Shown: piece by piece, positions 33,291-45,660 of the stretch
Layout: the number at the start of each line of letters is the position of its first letter
How positions within the stretch are numbered: the stretch's first letter is position 1
The notes under the pieces: model-generated
Seen by the model: the letters and a program-made list of their open reading frames with translations, nothing else
What the model was told of the DNA's origin: nothing
Databases searched by the model: none
NCBI RefSeq assembly: GCF_000003815.2
Contig: NC_049982.1
Span: forward strand, 26,678,477-26,742,476
Reading direction: 5' to 3'
Length of the DNA: 64,000 bases
Source of the DNA: Branchiostoma floridae
Taxonomy: Eukaryota > Chordata > Leptocardii > Amphioxiformes > Branchiostomatidae
Position numbers and translations under genes: made by a program

Positions 33291-35645
33291 CAATAAACTT
33301 TAATGGGCGCCGAGATGTGTTTTTCTTACCGGTTATACCCCACCGTGCCCCACAGACGTAAGAAGACGTGACAGTTTTCTTATCAAAATACACAGCGGAT
33401 ATGATGTTATATTAATATGTTGTATACTAGTAATATAGACGGAATTCAGAAGTATAATTTGGGTATACCTGTTAATAGTCTACGTAATCAGAGTGAAGGA
33501 AATGCTTTGCTTTCTTTGTTTAAACAGGTACTTCGTATCTAAACACATGGTAAAGACACCTAAACATTTATAAGAAAATGTCTTTCAGGGGAAACACACC
33601 ACAGCCTTAGACGACTGACAATTCAAAGATGTAAACCATAGATGAAGTGAGAGACATTCAGCACCAGGGACAGGGCATTGCACGCCCCAGTACACTAACA
33701 CGGGAGGACCTTGTCTAAGCGCCTCACGCGGATTACAAGATTTTGCCTGGAAAGCTCCATACAAAACCCTTCAATGGAATGGTATTGTCTAACTGACTGA
33801 AATAAGCAGTTTAAAACGCGTTATTCATACAGTCCTGTGCTTGTAGAGACGTTATGAACAAATCTAGTAGTGTTGACAAAAAAGTCAAGAAATTTATATA
33901 TAATCCGGATGATAATGTTGTATATACCAAACACGTGCAGATCTGTATACTCCAGTCTTACTCTCATTTCTTACCATGTGCTGAAATAATAACAATTCCA
34001 TCGGCCGGGTTGTTGGTTTAGACGGATGCCCTTTCAATCTGCTAGTCGCCCCCGGCTCACTCCCAACGTGGCAATTGAGTGATCCCATGGAGGGGGGTGG
34101 AAGAAATATTTCATTTGCCGTAAAATAAACTCACATTCTCTGCCCCTTACAATGCCACTGACACACACACACACATGCATCTTTGAGCCCTGTAATAACA
34201 AGTGGGCATCTTATTGTGTAAAGTCTACCACTCGCAACTAATTGTAAGGCTGTATAATAAAAACACAAAAGAAAACCCCCAGGCGCTTGTGACCCCTGTT
34301 TGTACAGGACTTGGTCCGTATCTTGGCCCGCGGTACCCCCAGCCTTGTCGGCAGGACAGTAATACCGCAATTTTCGGGCCGGTCAATAATCAGAAGAGAC
34401 AGCGGATAATTTCTTCTGAGGAAAATCGATACACACATATTGGACGGAAGACGGCGAGGATTTGGCAGCCCTTGAAAGTGAGACAGGTCTAAAAGAGAGA
34501 GATGTTGATTTGGGAAGGGCTGTTGTTGTTGGAATTATACCAGGAACATTCCAGTAATTTGCAGCAAAGTCGATTCAATTTCATTAACAGTGCGAACGTA
34601 GTCGGTAGTTGAGACAAATAAACTACTGATTCGGGTATTAGTATATCTTAACGTCAAGTCATGGTAAGTCAAAGTTAACTGCAAAACAATTGCAATATGT
34701 ACAAGCAAATGTAAGACAAGGTGTTGTATAGGTTATAAAGTGAGTGTACAATTTTAACTATACAATATCGAAGAAGACACAGTTAGATGTTGTATGTCGT
34801 CATTTTATGGTTTCATTTTTTCTCAATCATTTCTTGCTTGCTTCTATACTTCCCAATATTCTTTTCTTTCTCTACGTGTTCCTTTATTTATAAACATTTC
34901 TAAGAAATCAGCCGGACTGTGGTAAAATATTAACATTTGTGCGCCCCATATGACCCCATCTAAAACAATGCATGGGAACTTTGTATTCATAGCATGCACA
35001 CGAGGCATGGAGGATGTAACCAAACTGTCTTGTGCACTAACAATAAACCATGTTTGTTATAGAGTAAGTTCACCAAACTTGCCTTTGTGAATTGGAGACT
35101 GATATTCAAATGCTACAGTTTTGAATAATCGTAATGCTAATGTCTTGCTTAACCCTATTCAGACGGGGGTGAAACAATCACAATGAGACTGGGAAGAATG
35201 GTAGTCTATGACGGTACACTAAAAATGAAGAAAGGATGTTCATCATGACACATCGATGATAACTGTATAAGATTTATCCAACGCATTATCTAACTTTGTT
35301 GCCTTCTCGTACACTCTATCAAACTCCTAGAGTCTCCCGCTAATATAGTTTATCTTCGCTAGAGGAGTAAGTCGTCCATAAAGTTCCAACAATTTGCAAC
35401 ATACGCACAAATCTGCACTACAATGACTCACCAAGCCCTTTCATGAAATATCCCCCCCCCCTTTTTTTACCAATTTGAATTGATTCAGTACTCCTAGAAG
35501 TCTGGTATACAGAGACTTACGTTCTCTTATATCATGACAGTATGAGATCAAGTGACGAAAGGAACACCGATGATCACCTCTTTTTATACATAGTCCTCGT
35601 GATTATTGCAATATTGAAGTTCAAAACAGTTTGTGCTGGTGTTAT
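33290..35645. other. Intergenic, no gene seen
   Basis: About 2.3 kb of AT-rich sequence with a short CA run at 34158-34174 and a C run near 35451-35461. I recognise no exon, RNA gene or repeat family. Confidence 0.45.
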
Positions 35646-35648
35646 AGA

Positions 35649-35896
35649 GATGTCCCTGCAGCTCAACTGGTAGCGACCTCACAGTTGGTAGCTGGGAGAC
35701 CTCGGTCCAAATCCTGGGTAGGGCTTCTCGGTTGGGGTTGCACCCGTCTTTCGGAAAAGGACGTAAAACTGTGTTCGAGGAGGTTTCCCGAGCTCGTAAT
35801 GAAATGGCTAGCAACCCCTCCCTGTAGACATATACCCTCCTACCGAAAAAGCAAGGAAACTTTCCACTAGTCACTACAAGAGTCTGAACGAACGAA
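35649..35896 (+). mobile_element. tRNA-derived SINE, copy 4
   Basis: Head GATGTCCCTGCAGCTCAACT, B box GGTCCAAATCCTGGG, body GGGCTTCTCGGTTGGGGTTG and GGCTAGCAACCCCTCCCTGT, end GTCTGAACGAACGAA. Part of the spacer between the boxes is shortened. Confidence 0.75.
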
Positions 35897-36334
35897 GCAG
35901 ATGGCACGCACAGTCAAACCAAACCTGCATGACATTTATATTGATATATTTATGTCACATGTCGTCCTCTAACTCAGCTAATTTGACCTCTCGGCTCGAT
36001 AAACGAGCTTACCTCGCATTGATATATTTTTCACCTCATAACCTTTCAGCCAATTACATTGAAGCGCTGTTCAGTGTCCCTAATACTAACCGTGTAGGTA
36101 AATTGTTTGACCATCTATTGCCCTTAACGCTTTAGTCGTTCGTTCAGCTTTTCAATCGTAAGATCTAAAAATCTGACAAAAATGATGTTTTGAAACAATT
36201 AACCCTGGGTTCAAGAGTTTCATGACCTCTTTCTTTTAGACCCATGTAGTAGCTAGTGACAGCTAGGGCAGCAAGTTTCCCTGCTGGTACAGACCTTTTT
36301 TTTTTTACATCCGACCGTTTTAAATGCTTACCTG

Positions 36335-36390
36335 AAATATCAGAAAGCACACAAACACACATACACACGCACACATACACACACTTTCCG

Positions 36391-36422
<32 letters not shown>

Positions 36423-36705
36423 ACACACACACACACAAAAACGCACACACATACATACACGCACGCACACACATACATACACACACACACACGCACGCAT
36501 ACACACACACATGCACACACACACACACACACACATACACACACACGCGCACACACGCATACACACACACACACACACACATACGTACACTCACGCACAC
36601 ATACACACACACTTTAATACACACACACAAACACAAAGACACGCACACACGCGCGCACATACACACACACACATACACACACGCACAAGCACACAAACAC
36701 TCGAA
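36335..36705. repeat. CA/TC-rich microsatellite
   Basis: About 370 bp of CA-dinucleotide repeat with interspersed CACG and CATA, and a TCTCTCTC block at about 36390-36421. Long ORFs in several frames are artefacts. Confidence 0.95.
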
Positions 36706-37129
36706 ACTTGAAGAGGTTCGTCTCCAAAACAGCCATAGAAACTACACGTAATTAATATTTTTAAAAGTTTTACTATGTTTGACACCAAGCCCAGTATCAA
36801 CAAAAGTTGTTCTGCGTTGGAATATTGGATCACATGGCTTAAGTATTATTTTTAATAAAAACACAAAGGCGGAGCCGAGCCATCAAATTTAGATTCGTAT
36901 AATGTATTAACTGCTGAATTCATAAAGATGTCAATTTTCACTTCACCTTGACGATTTTGAATGGACAAGTTCAATTGGAGTTGTCGCGATCTGTATCGGA
37001 TTTATTGAGAAAAAAAACATCGTCGATCAAAACGGTATCTGATTGTTAATAAACTAAGACCTAAATTTGTGTTGAATACATGTGAATGCTGTGCTATTTG
37101 ACGACCAAACATCACCCAGTTTAGGACAA

Positions 37130-37560
37130 GTCCTGCACTCGTCGTACAGCGTTGTTTTCCCTCGATGACGCCCTAAACCCGCTGTATACGCAGCAGTACC
37201 GAACTACCTGTGTGCATGCAGTGCACTGGGGAAGAGGTTATTCCAATTATTCGCCAATTTGAGCCGAGGCGTCCGCAGCTAGCTAGGCCGTACGCCCATT
37301 GGAACCAACACTAACACCCGACGATCGTGTTGTGGACCTCTCCATAGAGTCTGGCTGCCTTAATTACGGCGTGTCTGCACCGACATGGGTTCTCCCGCCT
37401 CTGTGGCCTCGTGTCTCCTCCCTTCAACTTCTCCATCCATCGATCGCCGGCGCCCGAAACTTGTTATTTAGACACGTCCGTGGGCAGTTTGTGGTCAGAT
37501 TGCGTGGATCAATCGCGCCATTGAACGGCCTCTAAGTGAGGCCTTGGACAAGTAATCACA
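37130..37560. promoter_or_regulatory. Repeat-poor island, candidate regulatory element
   Basis: Non-repetitive, GC-balanced sequence with homeodomain-type motifs (TCCAATTATTCG near 37242 and CCTTAATTACGG near 37358). It is unlike the AT-rich flanks. Function is an inference. Confidence 0.3.
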
Positions 37561-37730
37561 CACTCCTTCTGCACAGAAGACAGATGCCCCACCTGTTCCA
37601 CCTGGTAGAAGACGAAGAGGATGTCTCGGATATTGCAGATGACAAACTTGCAGCACTAAAATGCCTTAATACGGTAAATAACGTTAATTAAAAGGTCTAC
37701 AAGAAATCTAGATTGATATGTTTATCCAGG

Positions 37731-38024
37731 GATGTCACCGTAGCTCAACTGGTAGCAACTTAACAGTTGAACTCATCAGTTCCAATTATTTGGTAAATGG
37801 GAGACACCGGTTCAATCCTGGGTGGGGCATCTCGGTTTGGGCTGCACTAGTCTTTCGGAAAGGACGTAAACTCTGGTCCCCTGTTCAATGACGTGACTCG
37901 AGCACGCACCTTAGAGGGGGCATCTAACAACTCCTCCCTGTGAAAATATACCCTGCTACTGAAAAAGCAAGGAAAGATGCTGCTCCATGTACCACTAGAC
38001 ACTACAAGGGCCTGAAAGAACAAC
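37731..38024 (+). mobile_element. tRNA-derived SINE, copy 5
   Basis: Head GATGTCACCGTAGCTCAACT, B box GGTTCAATCCTGGG, body GGGCATCTCGGTTTGGGCTG, end CACTACAAGGGCCTGAAAGA. It is the best-preserved B box of the set. Confidence 0.8.
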
Positions 38025-38146
38025 AGGAATTGCCAACAGAATGGTCTACGAGACTATGTGTGAAATTATTCCCCTTTCTCGAGTAATGAACCATCACTAT
38101 CGGAGTGAAATGAAACATGGGTGGTACTAGTATGTAGCTGTAACGC

Positions 38147-38353
38147 TAGCTCACCTTTATCCGCGGGGTAACCTATATCCGTTGCTTTAAAAACCTTGGT
38201 TTCAAATTGCAATATTTTCACCCGATATCTAAGTGGACCCGACGTATTCAAAATATTGTAGTTTGAAACCACCTCCGTCGAGTTGATATCCCTAAAAACC
38301 CTGTTATTAAAAACAACGGATATAGGTTACCTCTCGAATAAAGGTGAACTAAC
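38147..38353. mobile_element. Foldback MITE, about 207 bp
   Basis: Left arm TAGCTCACCTTTATCCGCGG then GGTAACCTATATCCGTTG; right arm CAACGGATATAGGTTACC then GAATAAAGGTGAACTA. TA is present at both tips, compatible with a TA-duplicating element. Confidence 0.65.
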
Positions 38354-39057
38354 GACATATAGTTAGCATTCATACTTCTGCATTTTTTGTCACAGCAAGC
38401 ACTGGACCGATGTGGTGGGTTCTTTGACGTTTTCGTCCTCACTGTTCGAGTTTCAAAAGTGAAGCCTTCCCAAAGGGAGATTCATTTTATTCATTTATTG
38501 AGATTTATCACACTTGTGGAAAGATTTCAAGACCATTTCAAGATGTTAACCTGGAACATAACTAGACTGTACAGTTTGTCACCCACTCAGGGATGAACCC
38601 CCAGCTTTCGACATTTGTCCTGCTTTAGTTCTTTGTTCCCCAACCTCACAAAATCGTTTGGAGATGTGGCAAGGGCCTCAATCTTTCCTTATTGTCTGGT
38701 GACAATTATAACGCTTTACGGTATTACAGATTCATGATAAAGCAGTTGCGAAAAGAGCGTCGAGAATATTATAAATAAAATGAGCACCAGTAATTCCGAC
38801 TGTGTCCCAGCGAAACACATAACTTCTAATTAGAAGTTCGGTGTCGCGAAATAGAAGAAAACGGTACTTGATTTATATGACTGGAGGTTAGACTGAACAG
38901 GGATAGTTGTAGTTAGGGAAAATGAAGAATCCCTGAATTTCAGGCGAACGCTGTACATGGTTGTACCAGTGATGTTACCTTTGGGGACTACCTACCTACC
39001 TACCTACCTAGTCCCTTTGACTTCCAGGTCGTTGGTGCCCCTAACACTTGGGTAGGG

Positions 39058-39360
39058 GATGTCCCTGTAGCTCAACTGGTAGTAGCCTCACAGTTGAGCT
39101 CCTGGTTTGTAACTGGGTGAACTGGGAGATCCCGGTTCAATTCTGGGCATGGCATTTCGGTTGGGGCTGCACCCGTCTTTCGGAAGGGACGTGCTGTGGA
39201 TCTGAATGGGGGTTCAGTGATGGTGAAGGTACCTCAAACAAGTTTAAGTGGAAGGGCTAGCAACCCCTCCCTGTAAAAATAAAACCGTGGTACTTAAACA
39301 GTAAGGATAGCTTGTTGCCCTATGTGCCACTATGCTCTACAAAGGTCCAAATAAACGAAC
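39058..39360 (+). mobile_element. tRNA-derived SINE, copy 6
   Basis: Head GATGTCCCTGTAGCTCAACT, B box GGTTCAATTCTGGG, body TTGGGGCTGCACCCGTCTTT and GGGCTAGCAACCCCTCCCTG, end GGTCCAAATAAACGAAC. Confidence 0.8.
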
Positions 39361-39454
39361 GTTTGGGTCAGGAGTGACTTGTACTTCCATTGTTGAGCTC
39401 TTCCTATCAATCAGACAAAGGTACGTTTTGACCTTTTATGCCTTTTCCGTAACC

Positions 39455-39660
39455 CCAAAGCTCCTTACCATCGAATATTCATAACCAAAGTATCTTCAGA
39501 ACGACAGATACAGGCATCTGCAGTTACTGGGAAAACTGCTAGGTGGCCGAAAATAGGAATTTCGTTTTGGCTTTGCTTAAACAATATGAAATACAATAAA
39601 GATTCACTTTGAACCGAATAGTTATGCTGTTTATAAACTTGTATACACACAGGTATCCGT
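39455..39660. repeat. Dispersed repeat, copy A
   Basis: ACCATCGAATATTCATAACC, ACAGATACAGGCATCTGCAG and GGTGGCCGAAAATAGGAAT match, in the same order, the sequence at 42950-43140. The class is unknown. Confidence 0.55.
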
Positions 39661-39689
39661 CCAAATGTATTCCCCATTCGAAAGTCTTC

Positions 39690-40160
39690 GGTGACGACTT
39701 TGCTGAAGTAAAATTTAGTTTCTCCAACAATTCATCAACAATTCACAAAAAAATAATCTATACTTGACGGTTGACGACTTTTTCTGAAGTAAATTAAGTT
39801 TCTCCAACAATTCTTGAACAATTCACAAAAACAATCTATATTTGAGGGTTGACGACTTTTGCTGAAGTAAAATTTAGTCTCTCCAACAATTTATCAAGAA
39901 TTAAAAAAAAATCTATACTTGAGGGTTGACGACTTTTGCTGAAGTAAATTTAGTTTCTCCAACAATTCTTTAACAATTCACAGAAACAATCACTATAAAC
40001 TTGAGGGTTGACGACTTTTTAGTTTCTCCAACAATTCTTCAACAATTCCCCAAAACAATCAATATTTGAGGGTTGACGACTTTTGTTGAAGTAAAATTTA
40101 GTTTCTCCAACAATTCTTCACCAATTCACAAAAACAATCAATACGTGAGGGTTGATTAGT
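39690..40160. repeat. Tandem repeat of about 65-82 bp, six units
   Basis: GACGACTTT recurs at 39693, 39773, 39851, 39928, 40010 and 40075. Each unit also has GCTGAAGTAAAATTTAGTTT and CTCCAACAATTC. The 40010 unit lacks the GAAGTAAA part. Confidence 0.85.
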
Positions 40161-40800
40161 TCCCAGTACTTGCAGTTGTCGTCACACGGTGAGAGGGAAA
40201 TGTAAGGAATTGAAGGGGGACACAGCGATGACAACTCAAAAATCAATGGGGATAAGTTCTGACGGGACTCTACCTCTCCGCGTTATTAAAATCTGCGGAA
40301 TTTAGCCTCACATCTCCGCCCAGTTTGCCGCTTTGCCCGTCAAAATTCACAATCACTGTCGTGGCAGCCCCGGACTGATATGTCTGTAACGAGGTGTGGT
40401 GATGTATGGAATGATATTGTTTCCGCCTTCAAGTTAATTAAATACCTTCTCCCTTATTCCCGAAAGATCGGCAACGGAAATGAAAGAACACACCTCTCTC
40501 GGAATGTGAAATTATCAGCGGGCACAAACACTTCTATATCATCATTATCATGTGGGTACGAGGCGTATCTACTAGCTCCTGGGAATTCTAATTGAATGAA
40601 TAAATGATATCAATGAGGTTGGTTAAAGAAAGCCGCAAGAATCGGGCCTGAAGTGGGCTAATAAATGATCTTCGGGTTTCGCTGGTGGCGATGTTTTCCA
40701 GCACCCGGCTTCGAGTCGGAAACTGGATTAAATTATGAAACAGAAGTTGATTGATTTTTTACTCGGAGAAACTGCATCAAGGCAATATTACTGAGGAGAA
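40160..40800. promoter_or_regulatory. Repeat-poor island, candidate regulatory element
   Basis: It contains AGTTAATTAAATACC, CTAATTGAATGAATAAATGA and ACTGGATTAAATTATG, a cluster of homeodomain-type cores in non-repetitive sequence. Function is inferred. Confidence 0.3.
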
Positions 40801-41590
40801 GGAAAACTTCGTGACTAGAAGACAGCTGAGGTAATGCGAAAATGCAATATTATACAACTATCTTCTGAAGAAAATCAGAAAACGACTATTAATATTATCC
40901 AAACCGCAAGGCATTTGAGAGGGTCACAATATCACATATCGGAGTTCAATTGGACACTGCGAGAGATAAGTATCGTACAAAATACTCCCTAGCTTGGTGT
41001 AAAATTTCACGACAACCACGTTTTTAAACGATTGTCATTCTACGTTTTTAGAGATAACATACGTTCTTGATCTAACGTTTAAAAAAATGATGCATTCCCA
41101 CAGTGTCGAAACTTTCCCTAATGGTGACACAATTCTTTACAATACGTGCCGCCCAATCAACGTGATTCATACGATGTCACCCGCTGCTGAAAAAGTTAAA
41201 GGAATTGCCTCTAAACTGGGTTTCCCCTGTGATAAATGGCCCGCTACTGTTTCATTTGTCAGTGGCAGGAAACTGGAGTAACGAGGAACGTATATCCACC
41301 GCGCTCTGTTTTCCGAACATCGCATGGCAAACTTCTTTTTTTTTCACCATTTCACCAAACATCATCTCACATAATTCCGTACCAGATGCCATAATGCCGC
41401 AACATCAGAAAAAAGAACTTTTTAGTAATGCTAAAGAGTGCAACAATGCAGCGCCACTAAAATCCTGAGGTAATAAAGTATATACACTTCAGATAACTAA
41501 ATGTTCAAGAAAATCTTGAGATGGCCTCTATAACAATTTTCTATGTGGCGGTATTGAGAGTTGACCTTACACCAGAATAGTGGAATCACA
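40800..41590. other. Intergenic, no gene seen
   Basis: Non-repetitive sequence; two overlapping short ORFs (41087-41281 and 41205-41468) have no recognisable domain. Confidence 0.4.
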
Positions 41591-41683
41591 AATGTAACCA
41601 AGGTATAACGTCCTTGATTGAACTTATATGGCATAAGTTTCAGAGAAATGTTTGCGATACCGGTAAAAGAAGAATCGGGTTCG

Positions 41684-41734
41684 TTTAATCAAGGACGTTA
41701 TATCACATCTGATATAACGTCCTTGGTTTAATTG
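41684..41734. repeat. Near-perfect palindrome with a third copy 90 bp away
   Basis: GTTTAATCAAGGACGTTATA is mirrored by TATAACGTCCTTGGTTTAAT around a short loop. TATAACGTCCTTGATTGAAC is also present at about 41605. Confidence 0.75.
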
Positions 41735-42054
41735 TTATCCTAACGGCAATACTGAAAATTGATTTCGAGGTGGTACCGGTTTTGAGTTTGGAGAGACCAC
41801 CACGTACCGCTAGCGCAAAGTGTCAACATCTTAATTCTGTCCAGAGCTAATTGAAGACGAATATCAGTGCAAATTCAAATACATCATGACATGTGACAAT
41901 CCCTGCTTGACAGATAGAGGAAAATATATCAAATAAGGTTTAGACATTAGAAATTCCTCCAATGATTGTAAAAGCCTCCAACAATTGTAAGAAATTTATC
42001 CCATACTACAACTTATGTATTAGTTAGATAAGATAGAACTGTAGTTATGTAGAT

Positions 42055-42100
42055 GCCATACTTTGTACCCCGTACAATTGTTGTGCAATAAAACTATAAC
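42055..42100 (+). mobile_element. Retroelement 3' tail, second copy
   Basis: GCCATACTTTGTACC and TTGTTGTGCAATAAA (AATAAA 42087-42092) match the tail at 28176-28213. The upstream body is too diverged to delimit. Confidence 0.45.
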
Positions 42101-42949
42101 TAATTGAAACTTTTAGACTTTGTGAAGTAATCACAATAAGCACGTTCATGGAATCAAATACGCATGTGCAGCTAGCGACAGGAATTATGGGTAAATGCGT
42201 CAAGATGACGGTTCCTGAGACATATGCAAATCACGTCTGGACACTGTTATGCAAATCAAGACATTGGTCCCGACGAGTATGGTTTACAAGTGAGGCGTCT
42301 CCACATTTGACATACAAGGATAACGTTATGACGTTATGTTACTTTTTTTTTGTCTTGGCGGCCTCGGATGCAAAAGTTTTTGACCGTGGTTCCGTCAACA
42401 GCATGATGTTTATCATATCAACAGTATGAAGGTAACCAAATATCAAATTTATCAAAAACTCAAAATTTCTTCTCTATTTCGTGTTCTTAACATGCAATAG
42501 TAGTAGTTTTTGAGTGGTAGATAGTTCTTGTGGGGCGGAGGGTATGTGATGTAGATTTGTCCCCCCTAGCAGCTTTTTCGGAACTGCGGGGGCAATTTTG
42601 TTTGAAGCTTTCAAAGAGAATAACTCAAGACAGTGTACACAAGTAGGTATGCTCTTAGTTGGATTGACATTGATACACTGATCATGATTTCTTGATATGT
42701 ATGGCGGAAACCATAATGTATGTGAATATTGAGGTTTTGGATCTATGACAAATTAAGTCTCTGGACCTTATAAATCATTGGACTTTGAATATTTGGCAAG
42801 CGTCTGGCTATTGTCATCACTGCTTCAAGCTGTGCCTTGAGAAATCATTGATAAAACTAAGTTATCAAAACAGACAAAAGTAAACCTGGTAACATAGGAT
42901 AAGATATCAAAGAGCTGCTCAGAGCCAAAACTAATATTGCCTTTTTCTG

Positions 42950-43140
42950 AAGCCACCTATCATCGAAAATTCATAGCCATCGCACGTTTACAACAGATGT
43001 AGGCATTTGCATTTACTCCAGAAACCATTTGGTGGCCGAAAACAGAACTTCTCCTTTGCTTACCAAACAACAAATACATTTATTCCCCCCCCCCCCACCT
43101 TGAGTAATATGCTGTGTATGAAGTTTATAAACCAACAAAT
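42950..43140. repeat. Dispersed repeat, copy B
   Basis: ATCATCGAAAATTCATAGCC, AGATGTAGGCATTTGCATTT and TTTGGTGGCCGAAAACAGAA match copy A at 39455-39660. A C12 run at about 43085 interrupts it. Confidence 0.55.
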
Positions 43141-43269
43141 GAACCAAAAGCCTTAAAATCGTTAATAATTGACTTTGACTGGCCACAAAAAAGGCAGAAC
43201 TTACCTATCCTCTCATTTTGCATTTCATATCTTCTCATGCAAGACACGCAATGTTAAGTAAGTCAGATA

Positions 43270-43950
43270 TTTACCTCTATGAAAAATGGAGGTATACACT
43301 CGTTCTCATTGAAATGTCGAAAATGGCATTTTTTTGGTCGAAAAATAAATCGGCTTTATTTTCAGTGAAAACTACCTGGTTGTTTAGGAAAATTCCTCTT
43401 TTAACCATAGCCAAAAAATGGCAACTTATTATTTTCGGTCCCATTGGTAATACATTACAGGGCAGGTAACAAACGCCTCTTAACGGACTACGATGATATT
43501 TGGTATGTGGGTAGGGGAATACAAAGGTAAAGGTTAATTTTGGCCCCCCTGGTGAGTGACCTTGGTACTGCAGCAGAACTTTAGTTTGCAGCTGGTGGAA
43601 GATAAGCAGATTCTAATTATGCAAATAAGTACCTAATTTGCATAATTAATGCGAAAGTGTCCTAATTCTTCTGAGTACATGTGGTAGATTTTGGGCTGTC
43701 AACATTGTGACCTGTGTAAGTTAGTGAAAGTTGTGCATAAGCAAGCATAAATTATGCAAATGTGAAAGTCATTGGCACAATCAGAATATTTTTTGACATG
43801 TATTACCTCCAGCCTTGTTGTTCATTGACTTAATGTCGATAGGTGTCCTCTAGCAGCTTTTTGTTGGTACTGCAGCAGAACTTCCGGTGCTAGCATCTGT
43901 TCTGTTCTTTGGTCACGATGTATGATTTTTGAAATGCAAAAATGTCATGA
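43270..43950 (-). mobile_element. Dispersed repeat with terminal hairpin and octamer motifs, inverted
   Basis: It starts TACCTCTATGAAAAATGGAG (hairpin end), then CGATGATATTTGGTATGTGG, GGTACTGCAGCAGAAC twice, and ATTATGCAAAT/ATTTGCATAAT blocks. It is the reverse of the 12839-14066 family. Confidence 0.55.
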
Positions 43951-44659
43951 CGTCCTTAACTTAGGCCAGTATGGTAATTATAACATACAAGGATAATATT
44001 TGGATCATTGATACCTTGATATCATCATATATATAATTGATATACAATTTCTTTAGAGTGTGTGAATAATTTCAATCACAACATTATCTCAACTGGCTAT
44101 CAATACTGTTGAGGTACAAATCATGAAAATTGGTCTATGTTAGCGGCATAAGAAACGAGGGACTACCATAATTCTGTTACATGAACGTGCAGTATGAGCT
44201 TGCTTTTGTCTTGATTGTTGGCAAATCAATTGAAAAATCCTGAGCCTTTTTGCCAGTTAAGTTAATAAAAGAGTGGAGATAATTTATGGCCATTTTAGTG
44301 TACTGTATTACATGTATGTGTGAATCAGCTGTGGTACATGTAGACTGGAGACATAATTTGCTTGTAGCAAAATGGGGACTAAAGGATTTGAGCTGGATTC
44401 TTCAAAGCAATTTTTTGTTGTTGTTGTTACACAGAAAACATGGCCGGTACTAAAAAATCTGATATTTTTGCAAATTTGTTTATCTGTGTAGCAATGTTTT
44501 ATTACTCAAGTTTGCCATTTATCCTCCTTAGACATTACTAAATCTAAATACAGTTTATAAAAACTCTGTACTGACAACCTCATTTCAATTAACAGTTAAG
44601 CATGTGGAGAGTTTGTTAGTCCTTCCTGCACCAGATGGTGCATTGGGCGGTGCCCATCT

Positions 44660-44855
44660 CCATTTCTGTAGCCCTGGGCCACACAGCTTTGTACAATCAC
44701 TACTAACAGCAGTGTGCTAGTCCACTAGTGTTCAACTACCATACTCTTTCCCAAGTATATATGCTGAGTGCTAAACTTGGAAAGCAGCATGTACCCTTTC
44801 AAATGTCTTTGGTGGGGATTGAACTCACGACCTACCCAACACAAGGTGAGGTTCT
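44660..44855 (-). mobile_element. Possible second tRNA-derived SINE family
   Basis: TGGGGATTGAACTCACGACC, read on the minus strand, is GGTCGTGAGTTCAATCCCCA, a good B box. The A box is not clear, so this is tentative. Confidence 0.3.
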
Positions 44856-44856
44856 C

Positions 44857-45003
44857 ACCAAGCAGAAGTTAGATGCCAGCTGTTTTTTTAGGCTTTCTAT
44901 TAAATTTGTACCGTTTTGTTGATGTTTTTCGTTAAGCTGCCTAAAAATACGTCTAAGATCCATAAAAAAACAGCCAGAGCCTAACCTCTGCTTGGAGAGT
45001 AAA
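44857..45003. mobile_element. Foldback element related to 31110-31370
   Basis: AGCAGAAGTTAGATGCCAGC then TGTTTTTTTA on the left is mirrored by TAAAAAAACAGCCAGAGCCT, AACCTCTGCTTGGAGAGTA on the right. Confidence 0.65.
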
Positions 45004-45475
45004 GGCGAACACAATCCATTTGGCCATTACACCAGCATACAGGGAGGGGCAATCTTCCAGCCTACATGTACAAAATGTATGTGTTCCAGAAACAGCATTA
45101 AAGAATATACAACTTACAAGGCTCAACTCACTGTTCACTATACTAGTAACACTACCACAATTCTTCACTGCATCCCAATGTTTGTATCACATTGAACAGG
45201 TTGAGGAAAAAGTAGAATAAACTTCATACATTTGATTCATCAGAAAAATCGCTTTCTGAATAATTTACCAGCAAATTGGTAAGCTTGCATTATTATTACA
45301 TTATCTGCCTTTAGATCAAGGCCACCTTAAACAAGCCAGGGTGATTGGAATTTCAATGAATGTGAGCAGCCTTTTTTCACCCTTATTCAGAACCAGCTGC
45401 CAAGGAATCTATTCTATAATTAATTCTATTCACCTTGTAGTTTCAGTAGCAGAGTATGTTATATTTAGCCTAGTA

Positions 45476-45658
45476 GGTATCATCCTCTGTAGTAACTGCT
45501 GGATTGATCTTTTTGCTTGCTAACCTCTGACGAATCAGAGAGCTTGTTCAAAATCTGAACGAATATTTATTTTCCATGCTTTATGGAAGCAAGCAGAGTA
45601 AGACTGTGATTAGCAAGTAAAAAGATTGAGCCAGCAGTTACTATGAAGGATGGTAACC
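45476..45658. mobile_element. Foldback MITE, about 183 bp
   Basis: CATCCTCTGTAGTAACTGCT then ATTGATCTTTTTGCTTGCTA is mirrored by TAGCAAGTAAAAAGATTGAG then AGCAGTTACTATGAAGGATG. Confidence 0.7.
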
Positions 45659-45660
45659 AG

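Noticed and set aside
32766-33293. 175-codon ORF in the CpG-rich island
   Set aside because: Pro/Arg/Gly-rich translation with no domain and equally long frames on the other strand; typical of GC-rich non-coding DNA.
36165-36833. Cys/Val- and Thr/His-rich ORFs up to 151 codons
   Set aside because: Translations of a CA/TC microsatellite.
37731-37830. Functional tRNA gene
   Set aside because: A and B boxes are present, but the sequence does not form a tRNA cloverleaf with a proper acceptor stem and it continues into a SINE body.
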